NCBI RefSeq assembly: GCF_000333275.1 | Contig: NZ_BACU01000637.1 | Span: forward strand, 27,401-91,400 | Source: Azospirillum sp. B4 | GTDB lineage: Bacteria; Pseudomonadota; Alphaproteobacteria; Azospirillales; Azospirillaceae | DNA: 64,000 nt | Reading direction: 5' to 3' | Shown here: positions 52,182 to 61,506 of the stretch, one piece after another | Position numbering within the stretch: position 1 is the first letter of the stretch | Layout of the letters: each line of letters starts with the position of its first letter | Translations under genes and position numbers: made by a program | Notes under the pieces: model-generated | What the model saw: the letters and a program-made list of their open reading frames with translations, nothing else | The model's database searches: none | What the model was told of the DNA's origin: nothing

Positions 52182-54887
52182 TCAGAGCAGGCCTTTCAAC
52201 CGGTAAAGCTCCTCCAGCGCCTGGCGCGGCGTCAACTCATCGGGACTGACCGCCTTCAACGCCGCGAGGGCGGGCGATTCCGGCGGCGGGGCGGCGGGGG
52301 TGGGCGCGGCCCGGCGCACCGGCGCGCTGAACAGGGGCAGGTCGTCGGCGAGCCGCGTCACGGCGCTGCCCTGGTCGCCAGCCTCCAGGATGGCCAGCAC
52401 CTCCTCCGCCCGGTTGATCACCGTGGCCGGCAGGCCGGCCAGGCGGGCGACATGGATGCCGTAGCTGCGGTCGGCGGCACCGGCCGCCACCTCGTGCAGG
52501 AAGACGACATCGCCCTGCCATTCCTTGATGCGCATGGTGTGGCAGGCCAGCGACGGCAGCTTGGACGACAGCGTCGTCAGCTCATGATAGTGCGTGGCGA
52601 ACAGGGCGCGGCAGCGCGTGATCTCATGCAGGTGTTCCACCGCCGCCCAGGCGATGGACAGGCCATCGAAGGTGGCGGTGCCGCGCCCGATCTCGTCCAG
52701 GATGACCAGGCTGCGGGCGCTGGCCTGGTTCAGGATGGCCGCCGTCTCCACCATCTCCACCATGAAGGTGGAGCGGCCGCGCGCCAGATCGTCGGCCGCA
52801 CCCACCCGGCTGAACAGCCGGTCGACGGCCCCGATGTGGGCGGAGTCGGCCGGCACGAAGCTACCCATCTGGGCCAGCACCGCCACCAGGGCGTTCTGGC
52901 GCAGGAACGTGGATTTACCGGCCATATTGGGACCGGTCAGCAGCCACAGGCGGTTGGCGTCCGACAGGTCGCAGTCGTTGGCGACGAAGGGACCGCTGGC
53001 GTTGGCCACCAGCGCCGCCTCCACCACCGGATGGCGGCCGCGCACGATGCGGAATTCCCGGCTGGCGTCCACCACCGGGCGGCACCAGCGGCATTCCACC
53101 GCGATGTCGGCCAGGCTGGTCGCCACGTCCAGCTGCGCCAGCGCCTGCGCGGTCGAGGCGATGTCGTCCGCCTTGGCAAGCACCAACTGGCTGAGATCCT
53201 CGAACAGCGACAGTTCCAGGGCCAGCGCCTTGTCGCCCGCCTCCGCCACCCGGCGTTCCAGGTCCGACAGCTCCACGGTGGTGAAGCGCATGGCATTGGC
53301 CAGGGTCTGCCGGTGGATGTAGGTTCCGCGCTGCTCCGCCGCCATCAGCTTGTCGCCGTGCTGGGCCGTGACCTCGATGTAATAGCCCAGCACGTTGTTG
53401 TGCCGGATCTTCAGGGTGGTGATGCCGGTGTCCCCGGCATAGCGGGCCTGGAGGTTGGCGATCAGGCGGCGCGAGTCGTCGCGCAGCTCCTTCAGCTCAT
53501 CCAGGGGTGCCGAATAGCCCTGGGCGATGAAGCCGCCGTCCCGCGCGTTCAGCGGCAAATCGGGCCCCAGGGCCGCCGCCAGCGTGGCCACCAGGTCCGC
53601 CGGCACGCGCACGGCCCTCAGGGCCTCCAGCAAACCGGCGGGCAGCGGCGGCTCCAGCGCGCCACGCAGGGCGTCGGCGGGGAAGGTGTCGCAGATGTCG
53701 CGGGCGCGGACCAGGCCGTCGCGCACGCCCGCCAGGTCGCGCGGGCTGCCCCGGCCCAGGCTGATGCGGGAGAGGGCGCGCTCGATGTCCGGCGCCCGGC
53801 CCAAATGCGCCCGGATGTCGGCGCGCAAACCGCCCTGCTCCACGAAATAGGCCACCGTGTCCAGCCGCCGGCCGATGGTGGCGGGGTCGGTCAGGGGCGA
53901 GGCGAGATGGGCCGCCAACAGGCGGGCGCCGGCCCCGGTGACGGTGCGGTCGATGGCGCCCAAGAGGCTGCCCCGCTTCTCCCCCGTCAGGGTGCGGGAA
54001 AGTTCCAGGTTGCGACGGGAGGCCGGGTCGATCTCCATGACCGCGCCCAGCGCCAGGCGGCGAGGATGGTCCAGGCGCGGCACCCTGCCCTTCTGGGTCA
54101 GCTCCACGTAATCGACCAGGGAGCCGGCGGCCGCCACCTCCGCCCGGCTGAAGCTGCCGAAGGCGTCCAGCGTGCCCACACCGTAAAGATCCAGCAGGCG
54201 CTGGCGGCCGTTCTCGCTATCGAAGCGGGCGTTGGGCTGCACCGTCAGCTGGTCGCGCCATTCGGCCCACAGTTCGAACAGGTCGGGCTGCTGCGTCAGG
54301 CGTTCGGACACAAGCAGCTCACCCGGCGACAGGCGGGCCAGCGCCGCCGGCAGGGCCGCGCGCTCCACCGGCTGCAGGGTCAACTCGCCGGTCGACAGGT
54401 CCAGCCAGGCCAGGCCCAGGGCCTGCCCGACCTCGGCCAGGGCCGCGAGGTAGTTGTTGGACCGGGCGTCCAGCAGGCCATCCTCGGTGATGGTGCCGGG
54501 GGTGACGACCCGCACCACCTCGCGCCGCACCACGGTCTTGCCGCCACGCTTGCGCGCCTCCGCCGGGTCCTCCGTCTGCTCGCAGATGGCCACGCGGAAG
54601 CCCAGGCGGATGAGGCGGGAGAGATAGTTCTCGTGGGAGTGCACGGGCACGCCGCACATGGGGATCTCCTCCCCCAGGTGCAGGCCGCGCTTGGTCAGGG
54701 TGATGTCCAGCGCGCGGGCCGCCGCCACCGCGTCGTCGAAGAACATCTCGTAGAAATCGCCCATGCGGTAGAACAGCAGGGCGCCCGGATGCTGGGCCTT
54801 GATCTCCAGGTATTGCGCCATCATGGGCGTGACGCCCTGGGTGGGAATCGCCGGAGACGAGAGGTCGTTGGTGTCGGGCACGGGCAC
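52182..54887 (-). CDS. mutS: DNA mismatch repair protein MutS
   Basis: 901 residues. Domain I holds the mismatch-reading FYEMF motif (about residue 46, in [13 protein letters not shown]). Connector, lever ([20 protein letters not shown]) and clamp are followed by the ATPase with Walker [27 protein letters not shown] (signature), [16 protein letters not shown] (Walker B) and the ATHYHELT switch. The C-terminal tail has [20 protein letters not shown], the tetramerisation/MutL region. mutL is not in this window. Confidence 0.97.
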   Translation of the reverse strand: MPVPDTNDLSSPAIPTQGVTPMMAQYLEIKAQHPGALLFYRMGDFYEMFFDDAVAAARALDITLTKRGLHLGEEIPMCGVPVHSHENYLSRLIRLGFRVAICEQTEDPAEARKRGGKTVVRREVVRVVTPGTITEDGLLDARSNNYLAALAEVGQALGLAWLDLSTGELTLQPVERAALPAALARLSPGELLVSERLTQQPDLFELWAEWRDQLTVQPNARFDSENGRQRLLDLYGVGTLDAFGSFSRAEVAAAGSLVDYVELTQKGRVPRLDHPRRLALGAVMEIDPASRRNLELSRTLTGEKRGSLLGAIDRTVTGAGARLLAAHLASPLTDPATIGRRLDTVAYFVEQGGLRADIRAHLGRAPDIERALSRISLGRGSPRDLAGVRDGLVRARDICDTFPADALRGALEPPLPAGLLEALRAVRVPADLVATLAAALGPDLPLNARDGGFIAQGYSAPLDELKELRDDSRRLIANLQARYAGDTGITTLKIRHNNVLGYYIEVTAQHGDKLMAAEQRGTYIHRQTLANAMRFTTVELSDLERRVAEAGDKALALELSLFEDLSQLVLAKADDIASTAQALAQLDVATSLADIAVECRWCRPVVDASREFRIVRGRHPVVEAALVANASGPFVANDCDLSDANRLWLLTGPNMAGKSTFLRQNALVAVLAQMGSFVPADSAHIGAVDRLFSRVGAADDLARGRSTFMVEMVETAAILNQASARSLVILDEIGRGTATFDGLSIAWAAVEHLHEITRCRALFATHYHELTTLSSKLPSLACHTMRIKEWQGDVVFLHEVAAGAADRSYGIHVARLAGLPATVINRAEEVLAILEAGDQGSAVTRLADDLPLFSAPVRRAAPTPAAPPPESPALAALKAVSPDELTPRQALEELYRLKGLL

Positions 54888-54980
54888 TAAATCCGGTAGG
54901 ACGGGGACGATGGGCCCCTTAGGTATAGCGCCGTCGGCCCGCCAAGCCGAGTCCGTTCCGCCAGATGCCCCGCGCCCGCG

Positions 54981-55514
54981 TCAGGCCGCCGACCGTTCCA
55001 GCCGGCGGTGGATCTCGTCCAGCAAGCCATCGGCCGCCGCTTCGATCAGGTCCAGCACCACGTCGAACTGATCCTCCGCGCCGTAATAGGGGTCGGGCAC
55101 GTCATGCCCTTTGTGGTCGGGAGCGTAGTCCAGGAACAGCTGCACCCGGTCGCGCAGGGCGGGCGGGGCCAATCGGCGCAGGAAGTCCAGGTGGTCACGA
55201 TCCATGGCCAGCACCAGGTCGTAGCGCTGGATGTCCTCGGCATCCACGCGACGGGCGCGCAGGGCCGACAGGTCCACCCCGCGATAGCGCGCGGCCTCCA
55301 CCGCCCGGATGTCCGGCGCCTCGCCCACGTGATAGCCGTGGGTGCCGGCGCTGGCCACCGTCACGCGGTCGCTCAGGCCATCCATGGCCAGGCGGCGACG
55401 CATCACGCCCTCAGCCGTGGGGGAGCGGCAGATGTTGCCGGTGCAGACGAAAAGAATGGCGATTTTCCGATGATTTTCCAATGCCTTACCCTTATTCCGG
55501 GAGTACCAAGACAT
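54981..55514 (-). CDS. Low-molecular-weight protein-tyrosine phosphatase
   Basis: 177 residues from the ATG at 55514 (a TTG at 55532 is an alternative). P-loop CX5R signature FVCTGNICRSPTAEGV with Cys24 and Arg30, and the general-acid motif DVPDPYYG near the C-terminus. The family dephosphorylates tyrosine on kinases of exopolysaccharide systems and others; the polytopic membrane protein next door (opposite strand) gives no clear link. Confidence 0.93.
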   Translation of the reverse strand: MSWYSRNKGKALENHRKIAILFVCTGNICRSPTAEGVMRRRLAMDGLSDRVTVASAGTHGYHVGEAPDIRAVEAARYRGVDLSALRARRVDAEDIQRYDLVLAMDRDHLDFLRRLAPPALRDRVQLFLDYAPDHKGHDVPDPYYGAEDQFDVVLDLIEAAADGLLDEIHRRLERSAA

Positions 55515-55716
55515 CCGTGCCGACTGTAGCAACGTTGAGATGGGGAATCAAATGCTCACCCGCCCCCCCACCATAAGGAGGGCCCCACGCATCTCAGGGG
55601 ATCCGGAGACGTCGGCCAGGCAGCAATAGTGCTTTATTTTCAATGATGTTGGACATATAAGCAAAAATGGCAATAGTGGGGTTGCCAGCCTCTTAAAGCA
55701 GAGCGTCTTAGTCACC

Positions 55717-56910
55717 ATGAAAAGAATTTCTGAATGGTCGCCGCGCGCCCGACGTACGGCGGAAGCGGTGCTGCTTTTTATAATAACATTCCTGATATTG
55801 GCCTGGCGTCGCCCAGATCAATTACGCCACCCCTACGTTTGGGTGGAAGAAGGCGTCGTCTTTCTGCCGGATTATTTAAGGCACGGCTGGGCCTCTCTGC
55901 TCGATCCAGTTTCCGGATACCTGATCACCCCATCCAAGGTGATCTTCCTAATGGCGGCGACTCTATCCGTCGACCGGTTGCCCACCATTTCCTATTGGCT
56001 GACGGTGCTGTTCACTTTTGGCGTCAGTGCCGCCATCGCCTTCAGCCCCAGCGTTTTGAAACGGCCCTATCTGTGCGCCGTCCTGGCCCTGCTTGTGCCC
56101 ACCGACGCGGAGATCTTCGCCGTCTCCGAATACGCCTTCTGGTGGGGTACGCTGTTGGCTGTCGTGGCCCTATTGTGGAATGGGCGGGGTCATCTGGTCT
56201 GGCGCACGGTGCTGACACTGATCGGTGGCCTTTCCTCCCCCGCCATCGCGCTGTTCATCCCCCTGTTCGCCTTGCGCTGGCTGTGGCAGCGCTCGCGGGA
56301 GGACGTGGTGGTTTTGGTGGCCGCCGTACTGTCCGCCGCCGTGCAGGTCGTCATGGTCAAAATGACTGCCGCCCAGCAGCCCCGCCCCGACTTCAACCTG
56401 GAGCCGGCGGTTGAGAAGTTCTTCGGCCTCTATGCCTCGACGTGGCAGCCTTTCACTGTTGGCTGCCTGCTGATCGTCACCGTGGCAGCCTTCGCCATCC
56501 AGCAGAAGCGCATGCCCATCGTGATCCTGATCGGCCTGTTGGGGGCCACCATCGTGGCATCCATCAGCCGGGTTCCTGTCGCGACCATGCATCCCCTCCT
56601 GGCTGGTCCCCGCTACTTCTTCTTCCCTTACATCTTCCTTGCCTGGCTGCTGATGCAGGCCGCGATGGATGGCCAGACCTGGCAGCGGGTGGTGTGCACC
56701 GGCCTACTGGTGCTGGGCGTCTATCAGTTCACGGAACGGGGGCAGCGGCGACACATGAATTTCAGCTGGCCGCAAGAAATGGCCGCCTGCCGTGCAGATG
56801 ACGAGATGCACAAGGTTCCCATTCATTATGATGGCAGCAAGAACCTCGCCTGGCATGTGGACCTCTCCGGCGCCGATTGTCGCAAGCTGAAGGACCGCAG
56901 CCTGTTCTAG
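55717..56910 (+). CDS. Polytopic membrane protein, unknown
   Basis: 397 residues with about nine hydrophobic segments starting at 16-30 (AEAVLLFIITFLILAW). An acidic motif in the first loop, PYVWVEEGVVFLPDYL, resembles the loop acid of GT-C glycosyltransferases, and the C-terminal 60 residues are soluble. I infer only a possible GT-C-like or polysaccharide-related role. The 100 bp upstream is much richer in A+T than the region, and early codon use is also less GC-biased, a possible sign of transfer. Confidence 0.75.
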   Translation: MKRISEWSPRARRTAEAVLLFIITFLILAWRRPDQLRHPYVWVEEGVVFLPDYLRHGWASLLDPVSGYLITPSKVIFLMAATLSVDRLPTISYWLTVLFTFGVSAAIAFSPSVLKRPYLCAVLALLVPTDAEIFAVSEYAFWWGTLLAVVALLWNGRGHLVWRTVLTLIGGLSSPAIALFIPLFALRWLWQRSREDVVVLVAAVLSAAVQVVMVKMTAAQQPRPDFNLEPAVEKFFGLYASTWQPFTVGCLLIVTVAAFAIQQKRMPIVILIGLLGATIVASISRVPVATMHPLLAGPRYFFFPYIFLAWLLMQAAMDGQTWQRVVCTGLLVLGVYQFTERGQRRHMNFSWPQEMAACRADDEMHKVPIHYDGSKNLAWHVDLSGADCRKLKDRSLF

Positions 56911-57067
56911 GAGCGGGATCAAGACAGGAAACCGCCCGGGGGTCGGCTGCGACGACGCGGCCGGCCCTTCCTGCTTGCCGGGCGCCATCCGGCACCCCAA
57001 GATGCGCCCTTGATGAGACCCCGCCGGTGGCAGCCGTCGGGGTCAGGCCATGGCAGGACAGGTTCCC

Positions 57068-57739
57068 ATGCCCCTTATCGACGTCACCGGCCTGCGCCAC
57101 GCCATCGCAGGCCGGCCGGTGCTGGACATTCCCCATTGGTCGGTGGAGGCCGGCCGGCATTGCCTGTTGCTGGGCCCCAGCGGCAGCGGCAAGACCACCC
57201 TGATCCACGCGCTGGCGGGCCTGAAGCGGCCGGACCAGGGCCGCATCCTGCTGGACGGCCAGGCGGTGTGGGACCTGAACGCCGCCGCCCGCGACCATCT
57301 GCGCGGCCGCCTGATCGGCATCGTCTTCCAGACCCTGCACCTGGTGGCGGCGCTGGACGTGGCGCAGAACCTGCACCTGGCCCGCTGGCTGGCCGGCTTG
57401 GCCTCCGATGCCGGGGCCGTGGCCAAAGCCCTGGACCGGGTGGGCCTGGGGGCCCGCCTGTCGGCCCGGCCGGACCAGCTGAGCCAGGGGGAGAAGCAGC
57501 GCGTGGCCATCGCCCGCGCCGTGGTGACGGAGCCCAAGCTGATCCTGGCGGATGAGCCAACCTCCGCCCTGGATGACGAGAACTGCGCCCGGGTGCTGGA
57601 CCTGCTGCTGGAGCAGGCGGCGGCGTGCGGCGCCACCCTGCTGGTCGCCACCCACGATGGCCGCACCCGGGAGCGCATCACCGACCGGATGGAGCTGCCC
57701 CGGCTCAGCGCCCTGCCCGCGGAAGGTCACGCCGCATGA
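57068..57739 (+). CDS. ABC transporter ATP-binding protein (MacB/LolD-type)
   Basis: 223 residues from the ATG at 57068 (57050 possible). Walker A LLGPSGSGKTTLIHALAGL near residue 36, Q-loop VFQTLHLVAALDV, signature LSQGEKQRVAIARAV, Walker B LILADEPTSALDDE and the H-loop ATHDGRTRERI. It has no membrane part; its partner is the FtsX-type permease whose ATG overlaps its stop codon (ATGA). With the third gene this forms a three-gene cassette. Confidence 0.93.
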   Translation: MPLIDVTGLRHAIAGRPVLDIPHWSVEAGRHCLLLGPSGSGKTTLIHALAGLKRPDQGRILLDGQAVWDLNAAARDHLRGRLIGIVFQTLHLVAALDVAQNLHLARWLAGLASDAGAVAKALDRVGLGARLSARPDQLSQGEKQRVAIARAVVTEPKLILADEPTSALDDENCARVLDLLLEQAAACGATLLVATHDGRTRERITDRMELPRLSALPAEGHAA

Positions 57740-58980
57740 ACACGCTCGGCTTGGCCTGGGCCTATCTCAGGCGCTCCGCCCTCACCACCTGTCTGAACGT
57801 GGCGCTGCTGGCGCTGGGCACCGGCACCATCGTCGTGCTGATCCTGGTGGGAACCCAGGTGCAGGACCGCCTGGCCAAGGACGCGGCGGGTGTGGACCTG
57901 GTGGTAGGCGCCAAGGGCAGCCCCCTGCAACTGATCCTGTCCGCCCTCTACCAGATCGACATCCCCACGGGGAACATCCCGCTAGCCCAGGCGCAGGCGC
58001 TGGCGGCCGACCCGCTGGTGGCCCAGGCCATCCCCGTGGCCATGGGCGACAGCTTCCGGGGTTTCCGCATCGTCGGTACCGACCCGGCCTTCGTGGCGCT
58101 GCGCCAGGGCCGGGTGGCGGAGGGCCGGCTGTGGCAGGCGCCCATGGAGGCGACGGTGGGCGCCCAGGTGGCCGCGCGCGCCCATCTGAAGGTGGGCGAC
58201 CGGTTCAACGGCAACCACGGCCTGTCCGCCGGCGGGGCGGAGCATGAGGGCATGCCCTACAGCGTCGTCGGCATCCTGGCCCCCACCGGCGGCGTCATCG
58301 ACCGCCTGGTGCTGACCCCCATCGACAGCGTCTGGGCGGTGCATGAGGCCCACCATCACCACCATGACGGCGACGACCATGATGGCGATGACCATGACGG
58401 GCATGCGCACGAGACGGAAGCCACACAACCGCCGGACCGGGAAGTGACCTCCGTCCTGCTGCGCTACCGCTCCCCCATCGCCGCCGCCCGCCTGCCCCGG
58501 CGCATCAATGCCGAGAGCGGGATGCAGGCGGCGGCCCCGGCGGTGGAGATGACACGGCTGCTGTCGCTGGTGGGCGTGGGCACGGACACGGTGCGGGCCT
58601 TCGGCCTGCTGCTGGTGGCCTCATCCGCGCTCAGCATCTTCGTGGCGCTGTACAACGCCACCCAGGCGCGACGCTATGATTTGGCGGTCATGCGGGCGCT
58701 GGGCGCCACGCGAAGCCGCATCGCCAGCCTATTGCTGGCCGAGGCCTTGGCCATGGGCGCCGCCGGCACCGCGCTGGGGCTGGCGCTCGGCCACGGCGCG
58801 GTGGAGGCGGCCGGGCGGCTGGTGCCCCAGGCCCGCGACATGGGCATCACGGGACTCCAGTTTCCAGCCACGGAGCCCTATCTTCTGATCCTGGCGGCCG
58901 GCCTGTCGGTCCTGGCCGCCCTGGTTCCGGCCATCCATGCCTACCGGGCGGACGTGTCGGCGGTGCTGTCGCGGGGATAG
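57736..58980 (+). CDS. FtsX/MacB-type ABC permease with His-rich loop
   Basis: 414 residues. TM1 near 15-40, then a large periplasmic domain (MacB_PCD type) and three C-terminal membrane segments in the FtsX domain (LLLVASSALSIFVALYNATQARRYDLAVMRALGATRSRI). Residues about 203-226 are a run of His and Asp (HEAHHHHHDGDD, then DHDGHAHE), a likely metal-binding loop on the periplasmic side. With the ATPase and DUF3299 protein this suggests a metal-linked, probably zinc-linked, export or homeostasis system. Confidence 0.9.
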   Translation: MNTLGLAWAYLRRSALTTCLNVALLALGTGTIVVLILVGTQVQDRLAKDAAGVDLVVGAKGSPLQLILSALYQIDIPTGNIPLAQAQALAADPLVAQAIPVAMGDSFRGFRIVGTDPAFVALRQGRVAEGRLWQAPMEATVGAQVAARAHLKVGDRFNGNHGLSAGGAEHEGMPYSVVGILAPTGGVIDRLVLTPIDSVWAVHEAHHHHHDGDDHDGDDHDGHAHETEATQPPDREVTSVLLRYRSPIAAARLPRRINAESGMQAAAPAVEMTRLLSLVGVGTDTVRAFGLLLVASSALSIFVALYNATQARRYDLAVMRALGATRSRIASLLLAEALAMGAAGTALGLALGHGAVEAAGRLVPQARDMGITGLQFPATEPYLLILAAGLSVLAALVPAIHAYRADVSAVLSRG

Positions 58981-59055
58981 GCCGTGAAACGGCCATGATT
59001 GGGCCCCACCTGTGTGGCCCATAGAACCAAGGCGGTTGAGAGAAAGGATCACGCC

Positions 59056-59574
59056 ATGACGATTCGGGACAAGCGCGCCATCGCGGCGGCCCTGATGCTG
59101 GCGGTTTTAGCGGCCAGGCCGGCGCTGGCCGCGGACAAGCCGGCCCCCACGGTGGTACCAGCCCCTGGCACGGCCGCCGCCGTGCAGGCGAACATTCCCA
59201 AGGCCACACTGGGCTGGGACAAGCTGGCGGACGTCAAGGAAGTGCACAGCATGGACAATGGCCTGCTGCGGGTGCGCGCCGCCTTCGGGCCGCAGGTCCA
59301 GGCGTTGGAGGGCAAGCCCCTGACCATCGCGGGATTCATCATTCCGCTGGAGCAGAAGGAGAAGTCCGGCCATTTCCTGCTGAGCGCCATGGCGCCCAGC
59401 TGCCCCTTCTGCCCGCCGCCCGGCCCCGCCGACCTGATGGAAGTGAAGACCAGCGCCCCCATCGCCATGACCAACGAGCCCATCACCCTGACGGGGACGC
59501 TGCACATGGTGGGTGACGACGACAACGGCCTGTACTACCGCCTGGGCGACGCCACCCTGCAGGCCGGCAGCTAG
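59056..59574 (+). CDS. Exported DUF3299 protein
   Basis: 172 residues from the ATG at 59056 (AAAGGATC upstream). Signal peptide (TIRDKRAIAAALMLAVLAARPALAA). DUF3299 pattern in the mature part: LGWDKLADVKE, ALEGKPLTIAGFIIPLE, and HFLLSAMAPSCPFCPPPGPADLMEV with a CPFC cysteine pair. Domains of this kind are found beside ABC/FtsX genes in several proteobacteria. The CxxC could bind metal or act in redox. It is 75 bp from the permease stop and probably in the same operon. Confidence 0.9.
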   Translation: MTIRDKRAIAAALMLAVLAARPALAADKPAPTVVPAPGTAAAVQANIPKATLGWDKLADVKEVHSMDNGLLRVRAAFGPQVQALEGKPLTIAGFIIPLEQKEKSGHFLLSAMAPSCPFCPPPGPADLMEVKTSAPIAMTNEPITLTGTLHMVGDDDNGLYYRLGDATLQAGS

Positions 59575-59589
59575 GCTCCACGCCAGATC

Positions 59590-59988
59590 TCAAACCCCCA
59601 GCAGATAGCGCACCAGGCCGATGAGGCTGCCAACCAGCAGCACCAGGGTGGAAAAGAGGGACAGGCCGAAGCCCGCCGCGCGCTTCTTGGCCTCGGCGTA
59701 ATAGCCCAGGGCGTACAGCACGCGGCCGATGGGCCAGGCCAAGCCGATCAGGGCCGCCATGCGGTCACCCCAGATATTGGCGGAAAGCCACAGCGCCGGC
59801 AGGAACAGCACGATCTGTTCCAGGGTGTTGGTCTGCACCCGCAACACCCGCTGGAACGCCGGCGGACCGTCCACGGACGGCGCCTCGACCCCGTGGGCGC
59901 TCCGCGCCCGGCTGACTTGCCCTATGGTCCAGAAATAGACGAACAAGGCCAGGACCGTCACCAGACCGGTCCACACAAAGGCATTCAT
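59590..59988 (-). CDS. MAPEG-family membrane protein
   Basis: 132 residues from the ATG at 59988 (ATG at 59997 possible). Four hydrophobic segments: AFVWTGLVTVLALFVYFWTIG, NTLEQIVLFLPALWLSANI, AALIGLAWPIGRVLYALGYYAEA and the last (FSTLVLLVGSLIGLVRYLL). The N-T-L-E and GR-x-x-Y-x-x-x-Y pieces are MAPEG signatures; the eukaryotic relatives are glutathione-dependent microsomal enzymes. Physiological role in this organism unknown. Convergent with the DUF3299 gene. Confidence 0.9.
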   Translation of the reverse strand: MNAFVWTGLVTVLALFVYFWTIGQVSRARSAHGVEAPSVDGPPAFQRVLRVQTNTLEQIVLFLPALWLSANIWGDRMAALIGLAWPIGRVLYALGYYAEAKKRAAGFGLSLFSTLVLLVGSLIGLVRYLLGV

Positions 59989-60074
59989 AACACCCATCCC
60001 CCCTTCCTGCGCCGGCGCCCCAGGCCGCCGGCCCCCGTTTCTCGATCCCGCGCCCCTCCCCAGGGACCGTGGCC

Positions 60075-60494
60075 TCAGGGATCGTTGGCCTCGATGCCAT
60101 ACATGTCGTCGTCAGAGAAACCGAAGTGGTGGCCGATCTCATGGATCATGACATGCAGCACCAGGTCGCCCAGTTCCTCCCCCGTCTCGCACCAGTAATC
60201 CAACAGGGGCCGGCGGTAGAGGAAGATCATGTCCGGCCCGTGGCTGGCGTCGTTGACGCCGCGCTGGGGCAGGGAGACGCCGCGATAGAGGCCCAGGATG
60301 TCGAAGGGGGTTTCCAGCCCCATCTCCCGCTCCGTCTCCTCATCGGGAAACTCCTCCACCCGGACCACCAGGTTGCCGATATGGACCCGCAGTTCCGGCG
60401 GAATGGCGGAGACGGCGTCGGTCGCCAGGCGTTCGATCTCCTCCAGCGTGGGCGGGGAGGTGAAGCGGCGGGGCAGGACGGTGACGGTGGCCAT
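60075..60494 (-). CDS. Zincin-like metallopeptidase family protein
   Basis: 139 residues. The zinc motif HEIGHHFGFSDDDMYGIE lies at the C-terminus, giving HExxH plus a downstream Asp/Glu. The N-terminal part (RFTSPPTLEEIERLATDAVSAIPPELR, then ILGLYRGVSLPQRG) matches the short, uncharacterised metallopeptidase family common in actinobacteria and proteobacteria. No signal peptide, so cytoplasmic. Substrate unknown. Confidence 0.9.
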   Translation of the reverse strand: MATVTVLPRRFTSPPTLEEIERLATDAVSAIPPELRVHIGNLVVRVEEFPDEETEREMGLETPFDILGLYRGVSLPQRGVNDASHGPDMIFLYRRPLLDYWCETGEELGDLVLHVMIHEIGHHFGFSDDDMYGIEANDP

Positions 60495-60651
60495 GGGTCG
60501 ATCCCGTGGTAGGCTGTACTAGCATCTTGACGGGAAGGCCCCGTCCGGTCCAGGTCAACGCCTGTCGGCCCCCGCCGTCAAGTCCCGCGCGCTGTCCCCC
60601 AACGTCGCAGGCGACTTACCCCTTCACCCGCCCCATCCGCGCACGGCCGAG

Positions 60652-61418
60652 ATGACCGACGACAGCGTCCCCCCCGTGAAGAGGCGACCCCGGCACCGAA
60701 GGCCGCCGCCTGCCCCCGGTGCGCCAAGCCGCTGGAGCTGTGCGTCTGCGCCGACATCCAGCCCATCGACACGCGGCTGCAGGTGCTGGTGCTGCAGCAT
60801 CCGCAGGAACAGGACGTGGAGCTGGGCAGCGCCCGGTTGCTGACCCTGGGCCTGGCGCGCGGCCGGCTGAGGGTGGGGCTGTCCTGGCCCAACCTGACCA
60901 AGGCCCTGGGCCGCAAGGCGGGGGAGGAGGCCGACCCGCGCCGCTGGGCCGTGCTGTACATGGGCTCCGGCGACGACGCGACGGCGACCGAGCCCGGCAC
61001 CCTGCGCCTGGTGGACAAGAAGGGCCAGACGGTGGAGGATCCCACCGTGCTGGCCGACCTGGAGGGCATCATCCTGTTGGACGGGTCGTGGTCGCAAGCC
61101 AAGGCCCTGTGGTGGCGCAACGCGTGGCTGTTGAAGCTGCGCCGCCTGATCGTCCATCCCGACTTCGTCTCCGCTTACGGCAACCTGCGCCGCGAACCCC
61201 GGCGGGAAAGCGTGTCGACGCTGGAGGCCGGGGCTTTCGCCCTGGCCAAGCTGGAAGGCGACGACACGCTGGTGGAACGCCTGCGCGCGCCCTTCATCGC
61301 CCTGGTGGAGCGTTACCGCGCCGTGCGCGGCGACCGGCCGCCCAAATTGGCCGCCAACCGTCCCGCCACCGCCGGCCGCAAGCCGGACTGGCGCGGCCGC
61401 AACCGGCGCCCCCGCTGA
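60652..61418 (+). pseudogene. DTW-domain tRNA-uridine aminocarboxypropyltransferase-like, with one frameshift
   Basis: DTW/TDD family, which adds an aminocarboxypropyl group to uridine in tRNA. The main frame (stop at 61418) has the catalytic LLDGSWSQAKALWWRN motif and HPDFVSAYGNLRREP. Upstream in the same frame, before the first usable start at 60783, lies the essential-looking zinc motif CPRCAKPLELCVC (60711-60752). The natural start is the ATG at 60652, but it is in another frame; one C missing from the seven-C run at 60669-60675 restores M-T-D-D-S-V-P-P-R-E-E-A-T-P. Homopolymer indel in the sequence or a real mutation. Confidence 0.85.
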
Positions 61419-61506
61419 CGGGGAAGGCCACCACACGGCTGCCATTTTTAGGCCGGAATTCACGGTCAAACACGCGCCCAGGTTTCCCCACGCCGGACCG
61501 CCCGTC

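Noticed and set aside
57010-57067. Zur box upstream of the ABC/DUF3299 cassette
   Set aside because: No palindrome resembling the known alphaproteobacterial Zur site was seen, despite the zinc-suggestive permease loop.
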